Part shown: positions 1 to 13,156 of the stretch, piece by piece
How the letters are laid out: the number at the start of each line of letters is the position of its first letter
How positions within the stretch are numbered: the stretch's first letter is position 1
NCBI GenBank assembly: GCA_051453625.1
Contig: JBOZIK010000001.1
Location: 106,063,466 to 106,127,465 of the forward strand
Reading direction: 5' to 3'
Length of the DNA: 64,000 nucleotides
From: Welwitschia mirabilis
Taxonomy: Eukaryota; Gnetophyta; Gnetopsida; Welwitschiales
Program-made: the position numbers and the translations under genes
The notes under the pieces: generated by a model
Database searches by the model: none
What the model saw: only the letters and a program-made list of their open reading frames with translations
What the model was told of the DNA's origin: nothing

Positions 1-759
1 GTGATAAGTTCGAGAACACCCTTCAAGTCTTCTACTCATCATACAGTGGCCTTTGCGCTTATAACCACGTGCCCTCACTGTTGACCCAACAAATAGTTAA
101 GTAGAAATTCAGATGCCAAATCAAGCTAAGATATAAAATGGAATGGGAGCACAAATTTTAAATCGAAGGTTTCGTGCTCCTGCTCAGATGCAATATTTTC
201 TTCATCGTCTACATGTGCGAATGCGATTGGAGACACAGACCATGACAAGTCATCAATTGGAAAGAAAAGATGAAAGAGGGAAGGAATATCAAGCACCAGG
301 CAGCACTGAGGTGGTCACATCGGCATTCAAGACAGTAAAATGCCCAAGGTGAAACTGCCGTTCCTGAATGTCCAGGGACCCTCTTCAAATCCAACTCTTT
401 TGTTCTAAAAGGTGTAAGCATGCATTCAAAGCTTACGCATTTCAATGGATGCTTGAAAGCTTAGTTCCACTGGAATTCATGCAAGAAAAGCTACAGATGA
501 TAGATTAGAAGGTGTGCCTGAGAGGCATCATATGAACTTATCAAAACATTTATCAAGGGTAGGATTCATTTGAAGGAATATGACAGTGCGTTGAGGTATT
601 CCTGGACTAACCGCAACTCAATAATTATAGTAACAGGCATGCTCGATTCACTATTACATGGGACTCATCAGTCATCACTGTATGAAAAATAGAAAATTCA
701 GTCACAACAATGTTTTCCTCTTTTTCTATGTCTCTTTAATGATCTTCGAATGAAAATCT

Positions 760-1029
760 TTGTCCCATTCAAAAATACAGGCCCCTTTTCGTTGGCTTTT
801 ATTTGAAATTCTCCAAAGATGTAGAAAAGAAAGTCTTACTCTCACCGTATGTTGCTACACGCTAGATTTGTGCAAGCATTCCATAAGAGAATATGCGCTG
901 TCCAATAGTGAGTCTAGAGCCTTCGTTGAAGTTCTTAAAGCTATTGCATGTTTCAAAAGCCTTAGTGAATTTCATGGATGTGTGGTTCTAAGAACATTGT
1001 GTAATAGAAATGGTGCATCCTTAGGATGA
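760..1029 (+). other. Open reading frame of 89 codons in G internal region, function unknown
   Basis: An open frame starting with MSHSKIQAPFRWLLF, with a Cys/Leu-rich middle. I do not recognise a domain. The homologous stretch at about 7150-7430 is broken by stops, so conservation as protein is not shown. It lies antisense to the LTR orientation and may be chance openness in the less decayed, CpG-richer unit. Confidence 0.15.
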
Positions 1030-1734
1030 CGTTTGAATGTATTAGCATTCATAGCAGATTGACAAGCTTGAACATTATGTGCTTTCTCTTGGTTTCCGGA
1101 GAAAAAGGAGACTGGCTAGCAGTAGCAATAGAAGCAAAGGTAGTGTGTAGTTGTAGCTCGCTCATACACCTTGTGATGAAGAAGCGATGAAGGCTGTAGA
1201 CTACACAACTTGAAGACTCACAGAACTTTATAGGAATTAACATAAAAAAGATGGTAAGGCAACAGTAGTAGTATTAGGTAAGCATCTCCAAGGATGCATA
1301 CGTTGAGGCCATGAAGGATAAAATTAAGTGCATAAATCCTGAGAGTAAGAGTCTTGAATGTAGGCTTGCCAACACGAAGACCCTTGTGGAGGTTCTGTGT
1401 ATAGGCCATTTGTGCAATCTATGAGTTGGGTATCAGTCATTGCATAGCTCTAGAGGATTCTTTCTACTTCACAATGCTCCTCTTCATAGGTGCACAGTGG
1501 AATATGCAAATTGAGAAAATGCAAGGATGTTACAGTTCACCAAAGCACTCACCATTTTGCTTTTGGCCTTTCCTAAGCCTTCTGAGTGGATGCCTCCACT
1601 CTTAAACCAGCTTCTTATCCTTCTTATATGTTGCCTGATAAACTACTATTTAGATAATAAGGTCATGTAGTACTGTCAAGCAGCATCTAGACTGTGACAC
1701 GGTTCCTCCTCAAAATTGAATGCCTCTCTCTTAA

Positions 1735-1777
1735 CTTTCTTCTTCTTCTTCTTCTTCTTCTTCTTCTTCTTCTTCTT
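1735..1777. repeat. (TCT)n microsatellite
   Basis: About 14 tandem TCT units followed by a T-run. The homologous place in the right G unit (about 8128-8155) has only short C/T-rich sequence, so the array expanded after the two units separated or was lost there. Confidence 0.9.
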
Positions 1778-2694
1778 TTTTTGATTAAGTTAGGCATTAT
1801 GTTCTAAGGCTTTCCACCAAATATCGACAACTATAATGCCCCCATCATCTTTGATGTCTACACTATGAAAAATGATTCGCTCTAAAATCCCATGCCTAGA
1901 GGGTGGGGGGTTCCTCATGGATAGAGCATGCTAGCCATCCAATCATGTGTTTTTATGACTAAGTATTATCGTATGGAAGCATAATTATTGTTAGGTCCTT
2001 AAAAGGAGTACGTTATACATCTCAGAGCCATCACATGCCTCAAATGTAGAAGCGAATTGTTACATGCAAGCACATCGCTTTCTTAGCAAAAGGTAGAACC
2101 AAGTAGTTGCTGTGTGCATAATTCGTGGCATTACTCTCTGGCTCTTAGTATTCTTCCCAGAGGGGTTAGCGAGTTATGACGTGGCATTAGCATCTGATCT
2201 CTTCTACATTACTGATATGGCCTCTTCTCTCCTAGGTAAAACAACTAAGTCACTCTAAAAAATAGGTAGTAGGTCTTGAGTGTTTAGCATTCTAGCATCT
2301 GCATTTGCCTATTCTCAAGCTTTTACTATTATACCTCTTAAGTAGACTTCTATGTCAAACCTTTTATCTATAACATCAAGTTAAAAAAAAGGCACTTTCA
2401 AGAAATTACTTAATTCTAGTATATGATGGAACATTTTTAAAAGTAAAGAACAAGAATACTAGAATGGTAAAATAGGGAATGAAGATTCATTTTACCTATG
2501 TAGTGCTACTAATTCAACTAGCACACATTGTTAACTTCTTAGGTTTTGATGTTAAAGGTTATTACAACTTTAACAATAATTATGTTAGCCAAGTTACAAC
2601 CTAGGCTCTAACGTTGAAATGTGAAATAGTTCTCCTAGTGAAATCTCAACCTGAGTTCTTCACAATGACTATGCCTAGTGAAATCTTAACCTAA

Positions 2695-2708
2695 GCTCTG
2701 ACATCAAA
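2695..2708 (-). other. Primer-binding site, tRNA-Met type (left G unit)
   Basis: Minus strand TTTGATGTCAGAGC lies directly after the LTR. It differs slightly from the common plant PBS TTGGTATCAGAGC, complementary to initiator tRNA-Met. The equivalent site in the right unit (9072-9085) is degraded to TTTGATATTAAAAA. Confidence 0.6.
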
Positions 2709-3639
2709 TGAAATGTCTTAGAACATTTAACCCAAAACTATGAGCTTATACTTTCACAAATGCTTTTATTAAATATTTTAGCCAACTATTCTTAAAAGAA
2801 TCTGTATGTATGCAAATAAAATACATCCTTAAATATTTTTTTAAAGTAAAGAAAGATAAATAACTCACATAATGTTTAAATAGAAAATAAAATGAACTCT
2901 TCTTTAATAGGATAGCACAAGTATCATATCTCAAAAGTCAACCATAAAATATAATAGATTACAAGTTACAAGGATGAACAAATCAGTCTGTTTTTATAAT
3001 TTCTCATGCACAAGCTAGAAAAATCAACATTTCAAATGCCCTCCTTGGTAAGACAGATTAGCATTTTCTATGATCCACTCAACCACCTGTTAAACACAAA
3101 TAACATCATGTGAGAACTGTAACCTTCACAGTTTTAAGTATGGTCCATGACAAGGTCTTAGACAAGGGGTTTTCCAAGCTTAAAAATGGATCCACAAGTA
3201 AATCGAATGACCAAAATCTCATACAAATTACCATAATCTGGATACACATTTTCAAATCTTAGTAATCCAAGAATATACAATGATAGAATTCTTTGTGAGA
3301 GGGGTGTCAAAAATATTCATTTATCTAGAGGTTCATTCCTATGACTAATAGGAACCCTTCAGATGGGATAAACCCTCTAAAGGCATAAAGACATCATGTC
3401 ATGCATAACTAGATAGGTCACAAACATTACCCTGATCACTCTAATAGCTCACTCTCATGGTTAGTGGGATTCCCTCAGGTGGCCTAGACCCTGAGATTAC
3501 ATAATTTAGTCATTTTATAATTTTTAAGCATAGAATTATATTCATGGCTAAGTTAATACATGCATAAAAGAGACTTACAAGAACAAGTAAGAAAAATTCA
3601 TGAAACATGTAAAAGATGTAAGAATTAATTAGAACATAC

Positions 3640-3860
3640 AAGAAACAAAAGAGAAGAACCATATAAGAAAGTAATCAAAGACCATAACCATAACATGAAA
3701 TTAATCGAATAACTATAAATTATGCAAGAAATAAATCGAAGAATCATAAGCCATACAATAAAGAATTTAAAGAATCAAAAATCATACAAGAAAGGAATCG
3801 AAGAACCATAAGCCATACAAGAGTGAAATAAAAGAACATAAAAACCATACAAGAAATAGA
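3640..3860. repeat. Imperfect minisatellite inside G LTR
   Basis: Repeated blocks built from 'aagaaaggaatcgaag' and 'accataagccataca' recur several times, with a period of about 30 bp in the best part. The same array is present at about 9990-10210 in the other LTR, so it predates the duplication. Confidence 0.6.
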
Positions 3861-4012
3861 TTAAGCCATAAAATCATACTCAACTTAAAACAAAGATTCA
3901 AGAAACCCTTAAGATTCTAAAAATCAAAGGTTTGAAGGCTTATCCAAGCTTCAAGATTCAGTAGTGAAGTCTTCTCCAAAATCGAAAGTGAGGGGAAACA
4001 AGAAGGGTGGTC

Positions 4013-4021
4013 TTATTTATA
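4013..4021 (-). promoter_or_regulatory. TATA box in family G LTR
   Basis: Minus strand reads TATAAATAA inside the LTR, about 1.3 kb before the PBS, in a position suitable for element transcription. It is not kept in the right copy. Confidence 0.4.
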
Positions 4022-4467
4022 ACTGAGGTTTGGTGAAATGCAAAGGATCATAAGAATATGAAGACAAAACATGGTAAATATTTAGTAACCATTCTTATTC
4101 CATTCCTTGTCAGGCCACTAGGTGCATTTGTATCTCAACAATAAATAATAATGCTCCTCATAAAATTTTTACAACAAGACAAAATTTTCAAAACTATATT
4201 TAAACTATTATTAAGATAAAAGTGCAATAGTTACAGAATTTTAATCACAAAAATCATAATTAAATCATAAAATTTTCAACAAGGATAATATTATAACTAC
4301 TACATAATGTGAGGTATTATTGTATAAAATTTTACAATAAAAATTACACTACTATAAATCTTAAAATAAATACATGCAATAATTTGACTAGCTTGAGAAT
4401 CTATAACAACATAATTTATTGTAGTTAAACTTTTAGGGTAAGTTTTTGAACCTTAAAAGTCTATACA

Positions 4468-6392
4468 TGACATTATGCCATCCTTAAGAGGTTTTATCCT
4501 TGAAACTTGAGCTATAATGCATATATTTTCTCCTAATCATTTTATTTTCAAAGTTGAATTTACCTTCCTTTAATGCCATAAAAATTGTTGAAAATGTTGT
4601 CTAAAGGCTTGCTAATTAATAACCATGATAATACTAATCATCTCTAGTATCTAGAACGATCAAGCCTCTAGAAATTATCTTCCTCCTCTACCCTTCACTT
4701 GATTTCATGGTGTATGCTCTAAAAATTATATTATGTATATTAACTTTAAAATTTACCAAAATCTTTTACTATACATGAACTTCAATCTTCCCCATTTTTA
4801 AGGTCATAATGCTTACTTGATTATGGAAATAATTAGTTTTCCAAGGAACTTCTAAGAACATAGTTGAATATACTTATAGATGGTTAAAGACCCTTTAATT
4901 TCATAAGCTAAAATATCTCAATGACTTTCGTGCTTCAACTAAAATCAAAATAAACTTAAACTATTAAATCTAAATTATCAAATCTAGTATTGTAACATAA
5001 TAATCCTTGAATCCAAGTCATAATACTTATCTCTAAAGATGTTTATGTACAAATACCTCAAGTCTAAACTCATAAATTGTAAGTCTCTTCCACTTTATAC
5101 TCATTTGTTATGAGATTTATTCAACATTTCTATTTATATTATCTTAGCTAGATTTCTGCTTTAAGCCCAGAATAAAATTGTGATATGAAAGAAAGCTTAC
5201 TAACATATCTATCTATTTGTGATAAAGAAAAAGTAATAAGATATTAAAGTGAGTGGATATTTAAATTTGTTATGAAGATAACTAGATAAGGAACTATAGA
5301 AATCTAGGATTCTGAAATAATTATGCCTTAAAAGAAATCTAGAATTTAAAAGTTTCTTTCAAACATAATTAGGAACTAAACATTGAAAAGAATAATTCTA
5401 TTTCTTTATACAAAATTGTGCTATATGAAATAGATCTAAATAAAAGACATCACAATCATTAATGATATTCCTAATTCTTATTTGCATGGATCATAGAACA
5501 TCAAATACTACAATTTAAATGGCCTTACATTATGATTTTCATCAAGAATATTTTGAATCTTTAGGAGTAAATATTCATGAAAGAATTTAAATAATTCAAT
5601 CATCTCATACAACTCAATCCTTCCTTGAAGCTTTATCTCAACTGTAAGTCATTCAACATTAAAAAGGTCTTTCTTAGATATACTGTTTTATTAGGGTAAT
5701 CATAGACTCTCATTTCTACATTTTTCTATCCTTAAGATCAATGGAGGAATACTTTTCAACAAGTTGGATACCTCACTGGTTTTTCAAATACCTATTAATA
5801 TACCTATATACATATCCAACAAAGCACTCTTATATTATGTTCTTATAGAATGTGGTTTTGCTTATAATAAAAAGTAAGTTGAATGATAGATTAGAGTAGA
5901 TGTAAACATCAAATATTTATTAAGAAAAGAATTTTAAAAAGCTAAAAATTAATTTATATAATTTATTATAATTATATATATAACGTAATATATATATGAG
6001 GTATATTAATCTAAGCTCTTTTGTTCTTAATTTGAATTAAGTCTCATTCTATTTGTTTTTAATGCCTACAAGATTCCATGTTCCCAAAGAAATCATATCA
6101 TTATGAGCGGAACCCACCACCATTACAATATAACAAAACTATATTAAGATAACTTATCAAATATTTTGTGTGCATTAAAAGGACGAATCTTCCACTGAAT
6201 ATTACTGTGCATCACCAAAATTCTCTCCCCAGACTTAAAATTCATAGGACTAAAGTTTATAACTCCTAATGGTTTCCTTTAAAATGACAACAAAGTAAGA
6301 ATCACAATATATCAGATGTATATATCATTTATGAAACTATTCTTTGGAGTTTTCCAAGATACTTACACTTGGTTTGAAAGGCATGATGTTCT
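4468..6392 (-). mobile_element. Internal region of right G unit, no recognisable protein
   Basis: This stretch sits between the left LTR and the part of the right unit that has a partner in the window. It is very A+T-rich, with an alternating AT run at about 5950-6000, and no ORF above 60 codons. I see no RT, integrase or RNase H motif on either strand. By position it would be the 3' half of the internal region of the right unit. Confidence 0.4.
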
Positions 6393-7358
6393 TAGTGATA
6401 AGTTCGAGGACACCCTTCAAGTCTCCTAATCATCATATAGTTATCTTGGTACTTATAATCACGTGCCCTCACTACTGATCCAACAAATAGTTAAGTAGAA
6501 CTTGAGATGCCAAATCAAGCTTAAGAGATAAAATGGAATGGAAGCACAAATCTTAAATCAAAGGATACATGTTCGTGCTCAGATGCAATATTTTCTTCAT
6601 TATCTACATATGCAAATGCAATTAGAGACATACACCATGATCAATCATCAATCAGAAAGAAAAGATGAAGTAAGGAAGAAATATCAAATGTCAGGCAGCA
6701 CTAAGGTGATCACATTAGCATTCAAGACAATAAAATATCCAAGGTAAAACTACTATTCTTGAATATTCAGGGATCCTCTTCAAATCTAACTGTTTTGTTC
6801 TAAAAGGTATAAGGATATCTTTAAAGGTTACACATTTTAATGGATGCTTAAAAGCTTAACTCCATTAGAATACAAGAAAGAAAAGCTACAAATGATAGAT
6901 TAGAAGGTGTGCTTGAGAGGCATCATATGAACTCATCAAGAACATTTGTCAAGGCTAGGATTTCATTTGAAGGAATATTACAATGCATTTAGGTATTCCC
7001 AAACTAACTAGAACTTAAGAATTACAGTAACAAGCATGCTTGATTCACCATTACATGGGACTCATTAGTCATTACTGTATGAAAAATAGAAAATTCAATC
7101 ACAGTAATGTTTTCTTCTTTTTCTGTATCTCTTTAATAATATATAAGTAAAAAACTTAGTCCTATTTGAAAATACAGCCCCCTTTTCATTAGACTTTGTT
7201 TGAAATTCTTCAAATCTAGATGAAAGAAACTCTTACTCTCAATGTATATCACTACATGCTAGATTTATGAAAGAATTACATAAGAGAAGATGCACTGTCC
7301 AATAGTAAGTCTAAAACCTTTATTAAAGTTCTTAAGGCTATTGCATGTTTCAAAAGCC

Positions 7359-7802
7359 TTAGTTAATTTCATGGATGTGTGCTTTTATGAACATTCTATA
7401 ATAGAAATTGTGCTTCCTTAGGATGATATTCGAATGTATTGGCATCCATAGCAGATTGACAAGCTTAAACATTATGTGCTTTCTTTCAGTTTCCATAGAA
7501 AAAGGAGATTGACTAGTACTAGCAATAGAAGCAAAGGTACTATGTAGTTGTAGCTCACTCATATACCTTATGATGAAGAAGCGAAGAATGCTATAGACTA
7601 TGTATCTTGAAGACTCACAAAACTCTATAAGAATTAACATAAAAATGATGGTAAGGCAACAGTAGTAGTATTCGAGAAGAATCTCCAAGCATAAGATGCA
7701 TATGTCAAGATCATAAAGTATAAAATTAAGTACATAAATCCTGAAAGTAAGAGTTTTGAATAGGGTTTCTAACATGAAGATCCTTATGGAGGTTCTATAC
7801 AT
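7359..7802 (-). other. Open reading frame of 147 codons, sense strand of element G, function unknown
   Basis: This minus-strand frame runs in the orientation of the element and starts MYRTSIRIFMLETLFKTL. The left unit holds the same sequence split into two shorter frames (1218-1409 and 1049-1243), sharing segments such as SELQLH, FASIA and KHIMFKLVNLL. No gag, protease or RT motif is visible. Hydrophobic stretches rich in I, L, F and Y reflect A+T bias. It may be a relic of an element protein or chance; confidence in coding function is low. Confidence 0.2.
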
Positions 7803-9085
7803 AAGGCATTTACATAATATACAAGATATGTATCACTGGTTGCATAGCTCTAAAGGATCCTTTCTACTTCACAATGCTCTTCTTTAGAGATGCATAATTA
7901 AATATGCAAGCTGATAAAATGCAAGAAGGTCATAATTCATCAAGGCACTTACCACTTTTCTTTTCGATTTTTCTAAGCCTTCTGAGTAGATTCCTTGACT
8001 CTTGATTCATCTTCTTGTCCTTCTTATACGATACCTCATAAACTACTAATTAGATAATAAGATCACATGGTGCTGGTAAGCAGCATGTAGACTGTGACAT
8101 GATTTCTCCTCAAAATTCAATGCCTCTCTCTTAAATTTTTTCCCTTTTTTTTGATTAACTTAAGCATTACGTTCTAATGCTTTCTACTAAATATTAACAA
8201 TTGTAATTCCCTCATCATCTTTCATAACTATACTATGAAAAACAACCTGCTCTAGAATCCAACACCTAAAGGGTGGGGGATTCCTCATTGATAGCATGTG
8301 CCAGCTACCTAATCATTTGTTTGTATGATTGAATATTATCATATGAAAGAATCTTTATTGTTAGCACCTTAAAACGAATACATTATACATCTCAGAGCTA
8401 TTAGATGCCTTAAATGTAGAAGTGAATTTTTATGTGTGAGCACATCTCTTTCTTAGTAAAAGGTGAAACCACATTGCTATGTGCATAATCCATGACATTG
8501 ATTCTTGACTCTTAACATTATTCATAGAAGGATCAGCTAGTTATAAGGTAGCATTAGTGTGTGGCCTCTATTACATTACTAATTTAACCTATTCTCTCAT
8601 AAGTAAAACAAATAAGTCACTCTAGAAAAATAGATAGTAGGTCTTGGATGATTATCATCCTAGAACCTACATTTGTCTAGGTTTATTCTCAAGATTTTAC
8701 TATTGTACCTCTTAAGTAGACTTCTATGTCAACCCTTTTATCTACAACATCAAGTTAAAAAAAAGGCAGTTTCAAGAAATTACCTAATTCTAGTATATCA
8801 TAAATCATGTTTTAAAAGTAAAGAACAAGAATACTAAAATGGAAAAAAATGGGAAATGAAGATTTAGTTTAGTTATGTAGTGCTCCTAATTCAACCAGCA
8901 CAGATTATCAACTTCTTAGGTTTTGATGTTAAAGGTTATTATAACTTTAATAATAATTATTTTAGTCAAGTTGTAACCTAGGCTCTAATGTTGAAATTTG
9001 TATTGTTTCTTCCAGTGAAATGTTAACTTGAGTTCTTCATAGTGACTATGCCCAGTGAAATCTCAACCTAATTTTTAATATCAAA

Positions 9086-10836
9086 TGAAATGTTTTAGAA
9101 CTTTAAATTTCAAACTATGAGTTTAAACTTTTACAAATGCTTTTATTAAATATTTTAGTCAATTATTCTTAAACAAATCTATATGCATGTAGATAAAATA
9201 CATCCTTAAGTATATTTTGAAGGTAAAAAAGATAAATAACCCACATATGAACCATTATTTAATTCTAGTATAGCACAAATATCATATCTTAAAAGTCAAA
9301 TATAACATATAATAGATTGTAAGTTACATGGGTGAACAAGTTACTCTATTTTTATAATTTCTCATGCACAAGCTCAAAAAATCAACATTTTAAATTCCCT
9401 TCTTTGTAAGATAGATCAGCATTTTCTATGCTCCATTCAACCACTTGTTAAACACAAATAGCATGATGTGAGAACTATAATCTTCATAGTTCCTATTATG
9501 AGCCTTGGCAAGGTCTTAGATAAGGATTTAAAAGATCAAGAAGGGATCCACAAGAAAATAAAATGATAAAAACCTCATACTAGTTACAATAATTTGAATA
9601 CACATTTTCAAATATTAGTAATCCAAAAATATATAATGATAGAATGCTCTATTAAAGGGTATTAAAGATATCCATTTATTTAAAGGTTTATTCCTATGTC
9701 CAATAGGAATCCTTAAGATGGGATAAGCCTTCTGAAGCCGTAAAGACATCATGTCATGCACAACTAGATAAGTCACAAACATTACCCTAATCACTCTGAT
9801 AGCTTACGCCCATGGCTAATGGGCTCCCTTAAGTGGTCTATCTCCTAAGACCACATAATTTAGTTACTTGATAAGTTTTAAGCATAGAATAATATTCATG
9901 GCCAAGTTAATATATGCATAAAAGAGACTTATAAGAATAAGTAAGAAAAATTCATGAAACATGTAAAAGATGTAAGAATTAATCAAAACATACATGAAAT
10001 AAAAGACAAGAATCATATAAGAAAATAATGAAAGACCACAACCATATAAGAAAATAATTGAAGAATCATAAAGCATACAAGAAAGGAATCAAAGAACCAT
10101 AAGCCATACAAAAAAGGATTCAAATAATAAAAAATCATACAAGAAAGGAATCAAAGAATCATAAGCCATACAAGAGTAAAATAAAAGAATATAAGATACA
10201 AGAAATTAGATTATGCCATAAACCATACCCAAAGTAAAACAAAAATTCAAGAATTTTTGAAGATTCCAGAAAGCTTATTCAAGCTCTAAGGTATGATAGC
10301 AATGGCTCCTCCAAAAATAAAAGTAAGGGGAAAGTATGAGAAGGGTCCTATTTAGAACTAATTTTAGAGGGAATGCAAAGGGTCATGAGAATATGAAGAT
10401 AAAACATCATAAAGGAGGGTGATTAAGGAAGTAAAAATTGATAAAGATTTGGTAACCATTATTATTCCATTCCTTGCTAGGTCACTAGGTGCATTTATAT
10501 CTCAATAATAAATAACAATGCTCCTCATGAAATTTTTACAATAACATAAAATTTTTAAAACTATATTTTAACTATTCTCTAGATAAAAGTGCAATAGTTG
10601 CAAAATTTTAACCACAAGAATCATAATTAAATAATATAAATTTTTAACAAGGGTGGTATTATGACTACTACAAAATGTGAGATATTATTGCATAAAATTT
10701 TCATAACAAAAATTACACCACTAGAAATCTTAAAATAAATGCATGCAATAATTTAACTAGCTTGAGGATCTATAAGAATAAAATTTATTTTAATTAAACT
10801 CTAAGGTTGAGTCTCTAAACCTTAAAAGTTTAGATG
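9086..10836 (-). repeat. LTR of right family G unit
   Basis: This copy is homologous to 2709-4467. The terminal TG (minus strand, at 10836) appears mutated to CA, and the TATA box of the left copy is lost (the stretch near 10350 reads ctatttagaac). The decayed state compared with the left LTR fits long-term cytosine methylation and deamination. Confidence 0.55.
9990..10210. repeat. Imperfect minisatellite inside right G LTR
   Basis: Counterpart of the array at 3640-3860, with the same 'catacaagaaaggaatcaaagaa' type units, more degenerate. Confidence 0.55.
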
Positions 10837-11670
10837 TGATAACTACTCTATATGAATAAATTGAATTATCTTTGTAATGAGGTAATGTGCCCCATGTGGA
10901 TTATTAGGATTTATTCTCCAACTTCTAGGATTTTGCTTCTAGAATCTTTAATGTAAAGCTATAAATGCCCCCCTTTCCTTCACTTTCAATTTCATCTTTT
11001 TGTATTAAAAAGTATTGTGATGAAAGATTAAAGGATAGGAGCTCTACCCATATCTATAGAGAGAAGTATTCCTAGCTGTTAGGCTAAGTATGCTCCATTG
11101 AGGTGCTATTAACTTATAAGTGGATGCTTGGTTCATTTACATATTAATAAAAGAACTCTTTTACTTTTATTATGTGAATCTTCCTTATAATTAAGTTAAT
11201 TATGAGGCCATGATAGCCTTGTATTGGATCTAGATCATTAGGGAAACTTTTATTAAGGTTGATATTATTAGATTAGATTTTGCATTTCATTCTTGTCATA
11301 TTGCATTTCCATAATTGAATATTCTATTGAATGTATCTTATAGCTTATGTTGGTTAATGTTAAGCGATAGTTTTTCTAATTGATCTAGGTTATAAGGGCT
11401 AATCTTTATGACAAAAATATTAGTAGTCAAGTAGATTTGTTACTTTGATTCATTGCATTTGCACTTCCTTCATAAGTATTTCATCATCATCCATCTTGCA
11501 TTAAGTTTTCATTATTTTTTATTTGCACTTACTTAAAGGAAAAACACCAAAAATAACTTATTAAATTAATTCTCTAACCTCTAGTCTTAGTGCCTTTAAT
11601 AGATTATAATATTTGAATTGATGTTCATCTATACTAGTGTGTGTTTTTCTGTAAGTACTTATAATTAACA
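10837..11670 (+). repeat. Probable old E-type gypsy LTR (solo), plus orientation
   Basis: The sequence starts TGATAACT and ends AATTAACA. It has a TATA box (CTATAAATGCCCC, near 10960) and a distal half resembling the E-family LTR, including 'ttattaagg' and 'tatactagtgtgtgt' blocks in the same order as at 43990-44220. Both ends abut other LTRs and no target duplication is visible, so the borders are uncertain. Confidence 0.35.
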
Positions 11671-12909
11671 TGTGCTAAGTTATAATTTGCTAAGTTGATG
11701 TCAAACTATCATTTTCTAATATACCAAAATGTGTTGTATTTCTCATAAAATATATTAATCCTTATAGGTTAGAAGCCGCAAACATTTATCACTAGCCTTA
11801 TTTAAACTTGATAAGTTATAGACCTTCAAAGGGATCAATCAAATTCCAAAGGGGTCAACTGAACCTATACTAAGAAGGGTTAAAACTAGCTTACTGAGAG
11901 GTTTACTAGATTCCTGAGGGATCGACTAGACCTATACAATAAATTTATCACATCTAATCATCAAGGGGTCAACAAAACTCCTGTGGGATTAATTAGATCT
12001 ATAATAAAAATGTCTTCATCTTTTATCATCAAGGGATCAACCAGATTCCTCTAGGATCGATTGGACTTGGGCTAAACATATTGGAGTTGACTAGATTAAA
12101 ATGCAGTTGATCAGATATGTCATTGACCAAATTCAAGATGGGGTTGACTAGACATAAAGACATGAAGAAAGTAGGTTAACTGGAAGAAGAGGGTGGTAAC
12201 CAACTTTAATGATGATATTCAATGAGGTTGATAAACATTTTAAGGGGTTAACTAGTCATGATAGAAATAGGATTTTTCTAGTCATTTTTCTCCTATTTTT
12301 ATTTGTTTGAGAATCAGATCTACTTGTAAAACCCTAAAATGTATCTCTTGTATATTTGTCATCTATCAAAATAATTTTACTACTCCTACTTAACCAAAAA
12401 TCAAATGAGTAGCTTTTTGATTATTAGTCCTTTGATCAATTAGTTTGCCCTAGATGCACTTAAATTTATGATATTATTCTAGAAGATGTAGTACTATCAT
12501 CATTGTACTTCAGATCTAGTGAATCTTGTGCATTGTGATACATTATTAATACTAAAAAGCGTTTTCTTAAAAGGTTGAGACTGAGCCTCTAAAAAGTCTA
12601 ATTGTAAAAGATTACAAGTGAACTTGAGATGCCTAGAAAGTAAGTAATAAAGATCTAGATTAGTCTTAGATAGAAGCTAATCATCAAGAGTGGAGTAAGG
12701 GGGTTCCTAAACCACTATAACTCATGTGTCAATCTTCATTGATATTTTCTATTTTTTATTATTTTATTTTAAATCATTTTTTATATTTCATGTACACAAA
12801 TATTTTAATATTTAATACTTATGAAGATAGTTTTTGAATTTAATTATTTTTTAAATATTATTCACTCCCCCTCCCTCCCATCCTCCCCAAAAGGATTTTA
12901 GATCCTTCA
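11671..12909 (+). repeat. 5' LTR of SIRE-like Copia element H1
   Basis: The LTR begins TGTGCTAAG and ends ATCCTTCA directly before a tRNA-Met PBS. Its first 100 bases align with the 5' end of the solo LTR at 22950-24681 (minus strand). The segment 11830-12260 repeats a short motif of the type GGGGTCAACTGR or GGATCGACTAGAC about ten times in both orientations. The 3' end carries the pyrimidine-rich 'cactccccctccctccc' block. Confidence 0.65.
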
Positions 12910-12910
12910 C

Positions 12911-12924
12911 TTGATATCAGAGTG
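12911..12924 (+). other. Primer-binding site of Copia H1 (tRNA-Met type)
   Basis: TTGATATCAGAGTG differs slightly from TTGGTATCAGAGC and lies one or two bases after the LTR. Confidence 0.65.
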
Positions 12925-12975
12925 ATGTTGAGTTATTAGCATATTATAATAGATCTAGACTTCTAAACCCTAACT

Positions 12976-13156
12976 ATGAGTAATCCTTCTGATAGCCTCT
13001 CTACCCAAAGATCATCCATGTTTGATGGAACAAATTATGCCTACTAGAAGTCCCATATGATAATCTTTCTTAGACATTTAAATGTAGATATAAAGGAGGT
13101 AATTTATAATATATATGTCATGCCTACACTATTTAGAACTGATATAAACAAAACCG
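12976..13156 (+). pseudogene. gag: Copia gag, N-terminal fragment (H1)
   Basis: The frame opens MSNPSDSLSTQ and continues with FDGTNYAY and a stop where the family has tryptophan, then KSHMIIFL. The pattern 'F-x-G-T-N-Y-x-x-W-K' is the hallmark start of SIRE/Copia capsid-type gag proteins. The frame stops at 13156, where gypsy element E1 is inserted; gag homology resumes at 31056. The protein packaged element RNA in cytoplasmic particles in functional relatives; this copy is dead through a stop, the insertion and later frameshifts. Confidence 0.75.

Larger units (their letters stand above)
2709..4467 (-). repeat. LTR of left family G unit
   Basis: On the minus strand the LTR starts TGTATAGAC at 4467 and ends CATTTCA at 2709, immediately followed by a PBS. 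It aligns along its length with 9086-10836. It holds a TATA box (TATAAATA on the minus strand, 4013-4021) and an imperfect minisatellite. The sequence just before its 5' end (minus strand, about 4468-4490) reads AAGGATGGCATAATGTCA, which looks like a decayed polypurine tract, so this copy probably acted as a 3' LTR as well as preceding another internal region. Confidence 0.6.
1..10836 (-). mobile_element. Tandem pair of large minus-strand LTR elements (family G)
   Basis: Positions 1-4467 and about 6393-10836 are the same sequence in the same orientation, offset by about 6.37 kb. Each unit contains, read on the minus strand, an LTR of about 1.75 kb, a PBS of the tRNA-Met type directly after it, and at least 2.7 kb of internal sequence. 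Because the PBS and downstream internal DNA are in both repeats, this is LTR-internal-LTR-internal rather than one simple element. The right unit is more A+T-rich, with many CpG sites of the left unit changed to TpG or CpA. No gag or pol motif could be recognised, so the element resembles large non-autonomous derivatives (LARD type). The left unit continues beyond the window. Confidence 0.6.
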
